Positions 16,548 through 25,574 are shown, counted from the stretch's first letter. The stretch: 64,000 bases of DNA from Dyella thiooxydans (GCF_001641285.1 NZ_CP014841.1:3436501-3500500); one strand, 5' to 3'. Made by a program: numbers and translations. The notes: generated from the letters alone by a model not told the origin.

Positions 16548-18265
16548 TGTTGGGCACCCGCCCAGCTGCGTGGCTCATTCGCTGCAGCTATCTGTTTGCA
16601 GGCGCGGTTCTCCTTGCTGCCTGCAGCCAGAAAAGCGCGACGCCCCCAGCGCCGGCCGTCAAGAAGGTCGTTGCATCAGCAGGGCCTTCCACCACGCCCC
16701 CCCCTGCCACCCCGGCACCTATCCGTGCAAAGCCTGATTTCGGTGGAGTCTCGACGGAGCACATCGAAGTCAGTGCCAACGGGCCGACGCTCAACGCTGC
16801 GGTTAACAACGCACTCCAGCTCGCAATCGAGCAGGTCAACGGCAAGGTGCTTTCTGGCGGATCCGTATCGGCGGAAATCAATGGCGCCCTTGCCGCTGAT
16901 GGCCATCAGGTCGACGTGAACTCGTCGACCTTTGCGCAGTGGCTAGCCAGTCAGACCTCCGGGGCTGTGACCAACTTCCGCATCTTGTCCCAAGCCCAAG
17001 TCTCCAAGCCTGTCAGCGCGGACGAGGAGAGTCTGAAGGCGAGCAAGGGCGAAAGCTGGGATAAAGGTAAATTCGACGCGTCGGAGAGCGCAGACCTTTC
17101 AGCAAGCGGCAGTTATCGAGCAGATGCTGCAGCGGAGGCAGACAACGTCGGTCAGGCCAGTGCCAGTGCGGGGGCTGATGAAAAGTTGAATGCCTCGCGG
17201 GAAGCAAAGGCCTCCGGTGAGTGGGATCACCATGACGGTGCCCAAAGTATCGACTACCAGAAGAAGCACACGGTCTACGCCCACGAATGGCAAGTAAAAA
17301 TTGCCGCCGACGTTGCGAAATACCACGAGGCTGAAGGTGCAAAGCTCACTCGCGTCGTCGTGGCGGCCCCGCGTTCGGCTCAACAAACCTTCCAGGTGGG
17401 GGATTCGGCCATTCCCGCGGCAAGCGTTTCGGACCGCATTCGTCAGTATCTTGTGGATGCGCTCACCCAGACGCACCGGTTCACGGTTCTGGATCGCGAG
17501 GCCAACAGTGACATCGACCACGAACTCGATCTGATTCGATCGGGCAACGCCAGTCCGGCCGACACCGCGAGACTGGGACATCAGCTCGCAACCGATCTGA
17601 TCGTGATTCCCACTGTCGAGCGCTTTGAGTATCTCCGCCACGAGCGTCACCTTCGGTTGAGTGACCGGACTCTAGTCAGCTACACGGGTGGGGGGGATAT
17701 TTCCTTCCGAGTGGTCAATGCTGTTACCGGGCAGGTGGTGATGTCGCAATCCTTCAATTACGACTTGCCGGCAACTGCACCTACTACGCTCGGTGCGTCT
17801 GCGGATGGAAGTGCCCTCGCTTCCATGATGATGAATGCACTTGATGCGGACATAGTCCATGCGATCTTGCAGAACACGTTCCCGCCCTCAGTCATCGAGG
17901 TCACGGGCAGCAACGTGGTGATCAATCAAGGCGGTGACTCCCTCGTGGTCGGCGCTGCGTATCAAGCGGTATCTCTCGGCAAGGAACTGATCGATCCTCA
18001 GTCGGGCCAGCGTTTAGGTCCGACTGAAACGCCGTGTTGCACGATTCAGATCGACCGCGTAACGCCTACGATGTCCTACGGCCACATTTTGGGGTCTGGT
18101 GTTAGCTTGCCCCATCCGTTTGTGCCGGGGAGCATGGAGCTTCGGGACCGGGTGAACCCTTCGGCATCGAGTAAGCCGAAACTTGAGGTCGCCGAAAGGC
18201 GCTCGCAACCAAAAGTAGTGAAGAAAAAGGCACAAGCCAAGCCTGACACAGACTCGAATTGGTAG
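16547..18265 (+). CDS. CsgG/LpoB-like outer-membrane lipoprotein (operon gene 4)
   Basis: 572 aa from the ATG in a TGATG overlap (a GTG 3 bp earlier is possible). Lipobox LLAAC at about residue 25, so lipid-anchored. A Pro/Ala-rich linker is followed by a first domain and then a Ser/Ala/Asp/Glu-rich segment (about 160-230). The CsgG-like domain (about 260-420) contains SVSDRIRQYLVDALTQTHRF, TVLDREANSDIDHELDLI, ARLGHQLATDLIVIPTVERF and FRVVNAVTGQVVMSQSF; this is the classic layout of CsgG/LpoB (helix, then 'f.vldR', then 'G....aD.iv.g.v'). A terminator follows. It may form or gate an envelope pore, or activate a partner; substrate unknown. Confidence 0.7.
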   Translation: MLGTRPAAWLIRCSYLFAGAVLLAACSQKSATPPAPAVKKVVASAGPSTTPPPATPAPIRAKPDFGGVSTEHIEVSANGPTLNAAVNNALQLAIEQVNGKVLSGGSVSAEINGALAADGHQVDVNSSTFAQWLASQTSGAVTNFRILSQAQVSKPVSADEESLKASKGESWDKGKFDASESADLSASGSYRADAAAEADNVGQASASAGADEKLNASREAKASGEWDHHDGAQSIDYQKKHTVYAHEWQVKIAADVAKYHEAEGAKLTRVVVAAPRSAQQTFQVGDSAIPAASVSDRIRQYLVDALTQTHRFTVLDREANSDIDHELDLIRSGNASPADTARLGHQLATDLIVIPTVERFEYLRHERHLRLSDRTLVSYTGGGDISFRVVNAVTGQVVMSQSFNYDLPATAPTTLGASADGSALASMMMNALDADIVHAILQNTFPPSVIEVTGSNVVINQGGDSLVVGAAYQAVSLGKELIDPQSGQRLGPTETPCCTIQIDRVTPTMSYGHILGSGVSLPHPFVPGSMELRDRVNPSASSKPKLEVAERRSQPKVVKKKAQAKPDTDSNW

Positions 18266-18272
18266 TGCTAAC

Positions 18273-18309
18273 GGCAAGCCTCGATCGTATGGTCGGGGCT
18301 TGCCTTTTT
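18273..18309 (+). terminator. rho-independent terminator after the exported-protein operon
   Basis: Inverted repeat GGCAAGCC.CGA / TCGGGGCTTGCC with one mismatch, about 13-nt loop, followed by TTTTTA. It lies 8 bp after the lipoprotein stop and closes the four-gene operon. Confidence 0.85.
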
Positions 18310-18537
18310 AGCCGGCCGTTGAGAAACCTCTGTGCGTCGCCGCTGTGATGGCCGCTCTCAATCATCGACCGGCCGATCCAGTGTGCAGCCCCAAAGCCCA
18401 GCAGCTTGGTATGTTCGTCCGACGAATGCCTGCCATTAGCCGCGAAACGGATACTTGCTCACGGATGCGTTATGCTCTCGGCATGAACGCACGTTCTTGC
18501 GAAACTTGGGCGTAACTCACATGGCTGGGGAGGGGGA

Positions 18538-19038
18538 ATGAAAGCGATCGGCGTTATAGCGCTTGTTATAGGCATCCTCGTGACCATCGTTGCGTTCAAT
18601 ATGGACGCGACGGTCGCTACTGATTTTGGTGGACGAGTTAACAATATTGGACTTATGGACCAGCGACGCAATTTCATCATTGTGGGAAGCCTAATCGTGA
18701 TCGTCGGTGTTCTATTTTTTGGCTTCGCTTCAATGAGCAATCGAAACTCTTCCGCAAGAGACGAAGTTGGCTACAGAGCTTGTCCATACTGTGCTGAGTC
18801 GATCAGGGTTGAGGCAAAGCTATGCAAGCACTGCCAAAGGGCGCTCTCTCCAGTCGTAGCCGAAGTTAAGGCTCGCGTGGATGAGCTCCCATCGTCTGCG
18901 TTGGGTGTTTGCTTTGATTGCTCCTATTACCGTCCCAAGAGTAAGTGGGATCTGAGCTCCGGGCAGTGTGATTTCCATAAAGAGCAGACAAACGCATCAG
19001 ATAGGTGTACCCATTTTTCAGCTAAGAGCGAGGCATAG
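18538..19038 (+). CDS. membrane protein with zinc ribbon
   Basis: 166 aa. Two N-terminal membrane helices (IGVIALVIGILVTIVAF, about 3-19, and IIVGSLIVIVGVLFFGF, about 47-63). Then a double-CxxC zinc ribbon (CPYCAESIRVEAKLCKHC, about 82-99) of the type often found in small membrane proteins. Four more Cys in the C-terminal part (CFDC...CDFH...CTHF) may form a second metal site. Good GGGAGGGGG Shine-Dalgarno. Base composition is much more AT-rich than flanking genes, suggesting separate acquisition. Function unknown. Confidence 0.7.
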   Translation: MKAIGVIALVIGILVTIVAFNMDATVATDFGGRVNNIGLMDQRRNFIIVGSLIVIVGVLFFGFASMSNRNSSARDEVGYRACPYCAESIRVEAKLCKHCQRALSPVVAEVKARVDELPSSALGVCFDCSYYRPKSKWDLSSGQCDFHKEQTNASDRCTHFSAKSEA

Positions 19039-19167
19039 ACGGGTCCTTGTCGAAGTGATCGATGCAAGCCAGCCCTCATTCGAAGCCAACGAATATCCGT
19101 CGACGAAGGCGCTCGGATCAATTCTCTCTCGTGATCCAGATAAGTCCGCAGTACGAAAAGGAAGACT

Positions 19168-19752
19168 GTGATAAATAAGCCACTTAGCAGCAATGAGCAA
19201 GCAAAGGCATTTGGATTTATCCTGCTTATGATACCGCCGACGATTGCTGTCATTGGAATTATCCCAGCAATCTTCTTGCTGTTTGGAATGGCAATGCTAA
19301 AAAGAAGCGGAGATGTCAGTCATATAATTACGGCTGCAAGACTTGCTAAGGCATATATCTACATAGCTATAATTATCCTGATCCTTGCTTTGGCGAAGCT
19401 TGCTGGGGAATTTTACATTCATCCTCACTACTGGGATTACGACTGGGATGAATTCATTGGCCTCTCCTTTATGGTATTTTTATGCGTTTGCTATCTCCTA
19501 TTCATTGAATACTTGTTCAAAGAGCCAATCGTTCGCCATTATGAATGGGTCAGCTCTAATGGAATTTTTGCGACGAAGCCAAGGAAGCAGCGGCAAGACG
19601 CGGCACGCGCCGAGCTGGATATCATTAAGACCGAGAGCCTGAAGCCGTATTCAGTAGCAGATGAGCTGGCCAAATGGGCGAAGCTCAAGAACGACGGTCA
19701 CATATCTGATGAAGATTTCAACGAGGTCAGAAGAAAACTACTAGGGCGCTAA
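19168..19752 (+). CDS. membrane protein with C-terminal SHOCT domain
   Basis: 194 aa from GTG 19168, with an AAGGAAG Shine-Dalgarno just upstream. Three or four membrane helices: FGFILLMIPPTIAVIGIIPA (15-34) running into the next hydrophobic segment, YIYIAIIILILALAKLA (63-79), and FMVFLCVCYLLFIEYLF (101-117). The C-terminus (VADELAKWAKLKNDGHISDE, then DFNEVRRKLL) is a SHOCT short helical oligomerisation domain. AT-rich like its upstream neighbour. No enzymatic motif. Function unknown. Confidence 0.7.
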   Translation: MINKPLSSNEQAKAFGFILLMIPPTIAVIGIIPAIFLLFGMAMLKRSGDVSHIITAARLAKAYIYIAIIILILALAKLAGEFYIHPHYWDYDWDEFIGLSFMVFLCVCYLLFIEYLFKEPIVRHYEWVSSNGIFATKPRKQRQDAARAELDIIKTESLKPYSVADELAKWAKLKNDGHISDEDFNEVRRKLLGR

Positions 19753-19933
19753 GAAAAGGAAGTCTCGATGCCTTGGGTCCGCTGTCGTTCAATGTCTGCG
19801 TGCGCGACAGGCCAGTGTGCGGTTACCTATGTCCCCCAGTGATATCTAGAGCATCGGGATGCTCCGCCCCAAACGTGGTTATTTTGGCATCGTCGGATGC
19901 TTAAGCGGTTAACGAGCTGCGATTACAAAAGGT

Positions 19934-20797
19934 ATGGTTGGAAGTAAAGCAAAGAAGGTCCAGAACTTCCAATCGTCGCGAAGGGGATTTCACTTCATCG
20001 CCGCCGTAGTGGCCACCCGGCCTCGATGGAACTCACTCGTCTACGTCGCTCTTCCCACCATTCTCTCCCAGAGACGACTTCCGAATGTCCTTGTGATCGT
20101 CAGTGACGACCGTGCGTTCACGCCGCAGGAGGCAGCGCATCTTAGGACCGTGGCCGGTGGAATCGATCTGCATCTCATCAAGAACCGCCGCCTACCCGGA
20201 GCTGCAGGATCCTGGAATACCGGAATCGATGAGGTGTCCGATCTTGTGGACGACGGTTACGTGGCGATCCTGGATGACGACGACGCGTGGGATCCCGACC
20301 ATCTGCGATGTTGCGAAGTCGCCGCTTGCGCAGCTGGGATGCCGGACATAGTGTTGTCTGGACTCAGGGTCGAGCGGCAGGGCGTGGAGTTGCCGCGCTC
20401 GCCGCTTGCTATGGTGAAGCGGGACGACTTCCTGGCCGGAAACCCTGGCTGGCAGGGATCAAACACTTTCGTGCGGTTATCGACTCTCCGGAAGGTGGCT
20501 GGCTTCACGGACGGTCTCCCGAGTACGAACGACCGTGATCTTGCCGTCCGCCTCCTCTCGATCCCCGGCATCGAGCTTGCCTACACCGGGAAAATGACCG
20601 CGACTTGGCACCTTGAGGCGTGCGATGACGCTTTATCGCGGAGAGGTAGCCCGCAGAAGCGCGCAGGCCTCCGGGCGTTCTTCCGCACACATTCCCACCT
20701 CATGACGCCCGCCGTTAGGCTGCAGTGCGTGGAGCGGGCAAAGCAGCTCTTCGACGTTGACCTGGAAAGCACAGAAGCAATCGATGGAACCATCTGA
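19934..20797 (+). CDS. family 2 glycosyltransferase
   Basis: 287 aa, a GT-A fold glycosyltransferase. FIAAVVATRPRWNSLVYVAL is the first strand and helix; VIVSDDRAF and GAAGSWNTGIDE follow. The DxD metal/nucleotide-sugar site is VAILDDDDAWDPDH (about 112-125). WQGSNTFVRLSTLRKVAGFT and PSTNDRDLAVRLLSIPG form the acceptor side, with the ND.DL aspartates expected for a catalytic base. No membrane helix, so cytoplasmic. It overlaps the next gene by 14 bp, showing one operon with the multi-domain glycosyltransferase. Donor and acceptor are unknown; surface polysaccharide or LPS modification is likely. Confidence 0.85.
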   Translation: MVGSKAKKVQNFQSSRRGFHFIAAVVATRPRWNSLVYVALPTILSQRRLPNVLVIVSDDRAFTPQEAAHLRTVAGGIDLHLIKNRRLPGAAGSWNTGIDEVSDLVDDGYVAILDDDDAWDPDHLRCCEVAACAAGMPDIVLSGLRVERQGVELPRSPLAMVKRDDFLAGNPGWQGSNTFVRLSTLRKVAGFTDGLPSTNDRDLAVRLLSIPGIELAYTGKMTATWHLEACDDALSRRGSPQKRAGLRAFFRTHSHLMTPAVRLQCVERAKQLFDVDLESTEAIDGTI

Positions 20798-23700
20798 CCA
20801 CGGCTTGGATGCCCCGCGGACCGTGCGTGTTGCACTAACCCATCGCCAAATGCGCTTCTTGAAGGCTCCGTCGGCCGCGGCGCTCGACATGCCGATCGTG
20901 GTAGGGGTAACCCATCGCAACCATCCCGAGGGCCTTCGCGAGGCTCTGGCTTCGGTCGCGAGCCAGGATCTCGCCGATCGGTTGGCCATTCTCGTTCTCG
21001 ACGATAGTTCCGATGCGGACTGGCTGTCTTCGCTGGGGGATGGCTGGGAGGCCGATGATCGCCTGGTGGTCGCTACGGCTCGATTGGGATCCCCAGCGCA
21101 CGCGCGAAATGCACTGCTGGACCTTGTGGATGATCACTTTCCATCCTGTCGGTGGGTCGCACGCCTCGATGCGGATGATTCCTTGGCAACCCCTCAGAGC
21201 CTCCGGGCACTCGTGGAAGCAGGTGATCTACATGGCTGCGACTATGTCGTGGGGAGCCACCGCCTTCGAGAGGGTCAGCGACTGCTCCCGCAGATCAATC
21301 GGGCGGATCCGCGAACGCTCACCGACCCGGCGCGACTGAACGCCTTCATCCAGTCGTTCTGCAGCCAGCGCTCCCGCCAAGAACTGCCTTCGTGCAACCT
21401 CCTGCTGCGCGCACGATCCGGCATTCGGTACCCGCTGACGGCGAGTGCCGAAGATCACTGGCTTGTTGCAGGCTTGCTCATGCACGCGTCCGACCGTGGT
21501 TGCGTGATCCCCGAGCCTGCTTATGCGGTTTATTCCCTGAATGGGATGGCTACCCGGTCGAGCAAGAAGGTCGCTTCCTGGGTTAGTGCACGCAAGGCGT
21601 TGGCAAACGCGGCCGATACCTGGCTTGTTGCTCGTGCAAGCGGGGCGACGATCCTGGGTTGGGGCCAGGAGGGCGTTGTCTTTCGTAATCTCGAGGGAAC
21701 CTTCAAGCAGTTCTATCCCCACGCCATGTCGAGCCTCGACGCGAGGAACATCCAAGAGCTGACCCGTGACACCCACGGAGCGATTGCCGACTTCGACATC
21801 GTGCCCTCTGCCACGGCTGGTGCGCGCATCCGGTACAACCATACGGCGACACGATTGATGCCCAGGCGCATCGGTGTTGCTCCGATCGGGCGCTATCTGA
21901 CGAAGCTCTACCGGTCCCGTGTCGTCACCGCCAACATCAAGCGCGACAATCTGCGCGTGACCGAAGCCGGCGAACTTCAGTACATCGATATCGGCAAGGA
22001 CATCGTGCCTTTGTCGGCCTCTCGCTTCCTGGACGTCGCGGCTCGCTTGTATGCGATTGGTGAGCTGGGTTGGTCGGACCATGAACTGGCACGAAGGCGC
22101 ACAGAGCAGACCCCCGTCGAGGCGCTGCAATGCCTGCCTGCCTTCGATGTCTTCTATCGCGACCTGATGGTCGCGTTGCACCCGTGGGGCGTCCCCGCGA
22201 CCGCGGAAGCCCTTCCCACTTCCGGGGCGCCCGTCCATGCCGACGTCACACTTCTCCTGAAGGCGTGTGCGCAGGACGCGGACTGGCTTCGCGGCCAGGT
22301 CATGCACATAGTCGGCGAGCTTAGGCGGGTCTCGTTACCGGGGCGCGTGGTGCTCCTCATCGATCCGTTTGAGGGGCCGTACCTCCGGCAACATGCAGCC
22401 GGCGATGGTGCGCGACTGCATTTTGAAGCTGAGCGTTTGAAGCGGGAAGGCTGGCTGGACGAGGTATGGGTTGCGCCCCGGGACGGGGACGCGATTGGCG
22501 CCACCCATGCCGCCTGGTTTGGCCGAAGCGACATCGTGGAATCACACACGACGGGTGGTGCTCCGCTCTTCTCCCAGGTCTGGGCCTTTGATCAGGTATC
22601 GACGCGATATGTCCTTCAGTGTGACGTCGACGTGCTGATCAGCCTGGCAGACCGGAACCATGACGTGCTGAACGACATGAAGCGGGCCGCGCTTGATGAC
22701 TCGGTCTGGTGCGTAGGCTTCAACATCCCCCAGCAGGAACCGGGCTACAAGCCGTATCAAGGCACGCCGGGCGCCTTCCCGCCTGAGGTCCGATTCGGCC
22801 TTCTCGATCTTGAGCGGATACTGAAGCGTCGCCCTTTCCCGAACACCGTCAGGAATCGTCGCTTCGAGCGGATGTGGCACCGCGCCCTTGAGGCCGTGCA
22901 ACCGGCTATAGGTATGCGAAGCGTGCGGGGCGGCGATTGCCGCAGCCGATACATCCATCCTCTGAACGTCGATAAGGATCCGGACGTGATCGCACGTATC
23001 CGCGACTTGTTCAGCCAAGGCGTGATCCCGGCGAGGCAAGGCGGTCATTGGGACGTGAACCCGGAGGCGGCTTGGAATTACCCGCATCGGGGTGAAGCGG
23101 TCGTGCTCCTGCTGTTCGGACGCGATACGCCATCGGCCAAGCTGGACCGCTGCCTGGAGTCAATAAAGCGCCAGACGAACCAAGCCTTCGGTGTGATCTT
23201 CATCGACGACGGCGGGCACACCGGGGCCTCAATCGGTCTCCACCACAAGCTCGCTTGGCTGTGTGACCGACTCACGCTCATTCGACGCCCCAAGCATGTG
23301 GGCTATATCGCCAATTTCCGGGAGGCCGTCGAGTGCGTTTGCCCGCATGGCGACACGATGCTCGTCGTGGTTGACCAGGACGATGCCTTGTTGGGTGAGG
23401 ATGTCATCGACCGCATAGCCCAGGCTCGAGAGCAGGGAGCAGATCTGCTCAACGGTCCCATGTTCCGCCCTGATAAACCCTTGCAGCTGTATCCGGTGAG
23501 CTATCACGCTCCGCGCTCGTCCGGGGGCGGCAATGTGTGGGCACACCTGCGCGCCTTCAGGAAGTCGCTATTCGAGAAGGTGCCGAAGAGCGCGTGGAAT
23601 GAGGCTCCGGATACGTCGATTCTGAGCGACTTCCTGACCATGGTGCCCATGGCGGAGTTGGCAAGGAGCCCCAGATACTTGGATGGCCCGTACGTCTATC

Positions 23701-23852
23701 TTCACGATCGTGGCGCCTACCCATCTGAGCGCAAGCGCGTGGAGCAAGCCATCAAGCGCTGGCTGTTCGAGCAATCGCCGTTAACTGAGACATCGCTTTC
23801 GCAAAAGCCTGTCGTTGAGCCTCCCTCAGATGCGCGGCCAGGCGATCGATGA
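20784..23852 (+). CDS. multi-domain protein: glycosyltransferase, kinase-like domain, two more glycosyltransferase domains
   Basis: 1022 aa from ATG 20784 (TTG 20757 is an alternative). Domain 1 (about 35-265): GT-A with VVGVTHRNHPEGLREALASV and the DxD site RLDADD. Domain 2 (about 275-440): kinase-like, glycine loop LGWGQEGVVFRN, Lys in FKQFYP, TANIKRDNLRV where HGDIKPDN is usual, then YIDIGKD in place of the DFG segment. The catalytic Asp is Asn (about residue 384) and the His is Thr, so it may be a pseudokinase. Domain 3 (about 485-750): GT-A-like with VLQCDVDVLIS. Domain 4 (about 760-1000): GT2 with CLESIKRQTNQAFGVIFIDD and VVVDQDDALL. Its 3' end overlaps the convergent gene by about 100 bp. 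Probably builds a repeat glycan or decorates a surface polymer. Confidence 0.82.
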   Translation: MEPSDHGLDAPRTVRVALTHRQMRFLKAPSAAALDMPIVVGVTHRNHPEGLREALASVASQDLADRLAILVLDDSSDADWLSSLGDGWEADDRLVVATARLGSPAHARNALLDLVDDHFPSCRWVARLDADDSLATPQSLRALVEAGDLHGCDYVVGSHRLREGQRLLPQINRADPRTLTDPARLNAFIQSFCSQRSRQELPSCNLLLRARSGIRYPLTASAEDHWLVAGLLMHASDRGCVIPEPAYAVYSLNGMATRSSKKVASWVSARKALANAADTWLVARASGATILGWGQEGVVFRNLEGTFKQFYPHAMSSLDARNIQELTRDTHGAIADFDIVPSATAGARIRYNHTATRLMPRRIGVAPIGRYLTKLYRSRVVTANIKRDNLRVTEAGELQYIDIGKDIVPLSASRFLDVAARLYAIGELGWSDHELARRRTEQTPVEALQCLPAFDVFYRDLMVALHPWGVPATAEALPTSGAPVHADVTLLLKACAQDADWLRGQVMHIVGELRRVSLPGRVVLLIDPFEGPYLRQHAAGDGARLHFEAERLKREGWLDEVWVAPRDGDAIGATHAAWFGRSDIVESHTTGGAPLFSQVWAFDQVSTRYVLQCDVDVLISLADRNHDVLNDMKRAALDDSVWCVGFNIPQQEPGYKPYQGTPGAFPPEVRFGLLDLERILKRRPFPNTVRNRRFERMWHRALEAVQPAIGMRSVRGGDCRSRYIHPLNVDKDPDVIARIRDLFSQGVIPARQGGHWDVNPEAAWNYPHRGEAVVLLLFGRDTPSAKLDRCLESIKRQTNQAFGVIFIDDGGHTGASIGLHHKLAWLCDRLTLIRRPKHVGYIANFREAVECVCPHGDTMLVVVDQDDALLGEDVIDRIAQAREQGADLLNGPMFRPDKPLQLYPVSYHAPRSSGGGNVWAHLRAFRKSLFEKVPKSAWNEAPDTSILSDFLTMVPMAELARSPRYLDGPYVYLHDRGAYPSERKRVEQAIKRWLFEQSPLTETSLSQKPVVEPPSDARPGDR

Positions 23853-24606
23853 TCATGGAAGCGTCAGCATCGTAGAGCCACCAATTGGTGGTCTCGCGTT
23901 TTCCCCTCTCCAGATAGAAGCACCGCTCCAGTGCCATCGTCCCACTGGTGCCTCGGAGCAGGGCTTCATCCGGATAGATTGGCGATCTGGACCGTTCGGA
24001 CAAGGAGGCTATGCAGCCCGTCGTCTTGGCTATATCGAGAGCGTCGAGCAGCTCGCGGTGGTCATAGGCTTCGCCTGGCGATGCAAGAGTTCCGGACAGA
24101 TCCATCAGGGGCCAAGACCAGCCTCGGTTCGGTGATCGAATCCATCTCCCGAAGCTGGCGCGGCGCTCTCCAAGCCAGTTGTGAAACATCTGAGGCAACG
24201 GCGTGCGGTTTCCGAGCGACCGTGGCCTGAGCAGAGAGGGGTCGAACGACATCCCGGAGATGCGAACCGATGTGTGGCGACTCCAGAGCGCGTGGACGAC
24301 GCTGAAGCCTGTCGACGGCACGGCGCCCAGCTCGTCCTGGATCGCTCGGCATGTCGAACCAAGGAACGCTTCCAGCTCAGAAACCCAAGAATCAAGATCT
24401 TCCGCGTTCGGGTGAAGCGTCAGGTGATCCTCACCGCTGCCTGAACGAGCCGCGTTCAGTACCTCCACGTGGCGGTCAAAGCTACCGTCCCTGTAGACCC
24501 CATTGAACGTGAGCACGATGTGCTTGGGCCCGACGGCCACCGATTGATGTTCCCCGTTCCCGAGGATCAGAAGAGGGATTTCAGACATTGACGACATCAT
24601 GGCCAC
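23752..24606 (-). CDS. unknown protein convergent with the glycosyltransferase, possibly sialyltransferase-like fold
   Basis: 284 aa; starts at 24606, 24597 or 24585 are all possible. It begins IPLLILGNGEH...HIVLTFNGVYRDG, a Rossmann-like start seen in GT42/GT29-type sialyltransferases ('GNGPS...fN'), and has PSTGFSVVHALW followed by VRISGMSFD, again like the 'P.TG....' and 'l.G..F' segments of that fold. This likeness is by eye only. It ends with a helical tail that overlaps the 3' end of the multi-domain glycosyltransferase gene by about 100 bp in antisense, so the two belong to one locus. Confidence 0.55.
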   Translation of the reverse strand: MAMMSSMSEIPLLILGNGEHQSVAVGPKHIVLTFNGVYRDGSFDRHVEVLNAARSGSGEDHLTLHPNAEDLDSWVSELEAFLGSTCRAIQDELGAVPSTGFSVVHALWSRHTSVRISGMSFDPSLLRPRSLGNRTPLPQMFHNWLGERRASFGRWIRSPNRGWSWPLMDLSGTLASPGEAYDHRELLDALDIAKTTGCIASLSERSRSPIYPDEALLRGTSGTMALERCFYLERGKRETTNWWLYDADASMIIDRLAAHLREAQRQAFAKAMSQLTAIARTASA

Positions 24607-24787
24607 TGATGAGAAGCCCGAGCTTCGCCCGCTCCGTTGGAAGGGACGGGAATGTGAAGGCTATCGAATCTGTTGGCGCGCGTTGAAAATTGACCAGGGT
24701 GGGGTTCTACCCCGTGTTCTCCGAATCGGTGCGGAACCAAGCATCGTCCGGCCGGCGCACGGCGGCCATCATTGATGTGGTTGTGGC

Positions 24788-25297
24788 TTACTCGATCGAT
24801 TGAAGCTTCGCCAGATTCAGCATCACGGTCAGCGGCTCGATCGGTGATTCGACGAAGCCGTGATGCAGGTAAAACCGCTTGGCATCTTCGTGGAGGGCGT
24901 GGCACAGCAAGGCACGGATGCCCAGCTCTTGTGACAGTCGCAAGGCACGAAGCACAGCATCTTTGAGTAGCCCGGCACCGATCCCCTGGCCCGCCCAATC
25001 GGCATGCACGGCCAAGCGGCCCAACACCACCACCGGAATCGGTTCAGGCATGTTGCGGCGGACGCTTCCCGGGACCTGGGCATGCGAGACGGCTCCAGCA
25101 GCCAAGGCGTAGTAACCCACCACATCGTCGTCAGCGCATACCACGTAGCACCGCGAGGCGCCGTCCTGCTGATTACGCCGGGCGCGCTGTTTGAGCCAGC
25201 TGTCCAGTGCCGACTCGGTGCAGCGGAAGCCCTCCAGTCGGTGTGCCTCGGTCAGCGGCTTCGGCGCCTGCAGTGTTGGCCGCTTCACGCCTCCCAC
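24788..25297 (-). CDS. tacT: GNAT acetyltransferase toxin, TacT type
   Basis: 169 aa GCN5-related N-acetyltransferase of the toxin class that acetylates aminoacyl-tRNA. Typical start (PKPLTEAHRLEGFRCTESAL) and DDDVVGYYALAAGAV (beta4), then VVLGRLAVHADWAGQGIGAG with the acetyl-CoA loop (R..Q-G-x-G-x-G region), and FYLHHGFVESP near the C-terminus with the Tyr expected as general acid. It overlaps the antitoxin gene by 13 bp. Full length. Confidence 0.9.
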   Translation of the reverse strand: MGGVKRPTLQAPKPLTEAHRLEGFRCTESALDSWLKQRARRNQQDGASRCYVVCADDDVVGYYALAAGAVSHAQVPGSVRRNMPEPIPVVVLGRLAVHADWAGQGIGAGLLKDAVLRALRLSQELGIRALLCHALHEDAKRFYLHHGFVESPIEPLTVMLNLAKLQSIE

Positions 25298-25560
25298 GGT
25301 GCCTGACGACGCAGCAGCTTGCGCAGGGCCTCGCCCGTCTCCACTGGGGCATCCAGTAGCGCCTGGAACCGCTTGAAGCGGTTGGCATCCAGGGTAAACA
25401 CGGTCCGCTCCAGCAACACCTGCTGCGCCCGCTCGCAGGCCGCTTCGAGCATGAAGTCCGTACGGCTCTTGCCGGCCACCTGTGCCGCCTGGTCGATCAA
25501 GCTACGCTGCGCCGCTTTGGCGCGCAGATTGATGGTGGTTGGTCGGGCAACGGTGGTCAT
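25285..25560 (-). CDS. tacA: DUF1778 antitoxin, TacA type
   Basis: 91 aa from ATG 25560, chosen because MTTVARPTTINLRAKAAQRS is the usual start of the DUF1778 ribbon-helix-helix domain; the frame is open further upstream but would cross the operators. The C-terminal part (VFTLDANRFKRFQALLDAP) is the toxin-binding segment ('f.l....w..f...ld.p'). It represses its own operon and neutralises the acetyltransferase. Operator palindromes lie immediately upstream. Confidence 0.9.
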   Translation of the reverse strand: MTTVARPTTINLRAKAAQRSLIDQAAQVAGKSRTDFMLEAACERAQQVLLERTVFTLDANRFKRFQALLDAPVETGEALRKLLRRQAPWEA

Positions 25561-25574
25561 GGTGGCAGTCCTCA

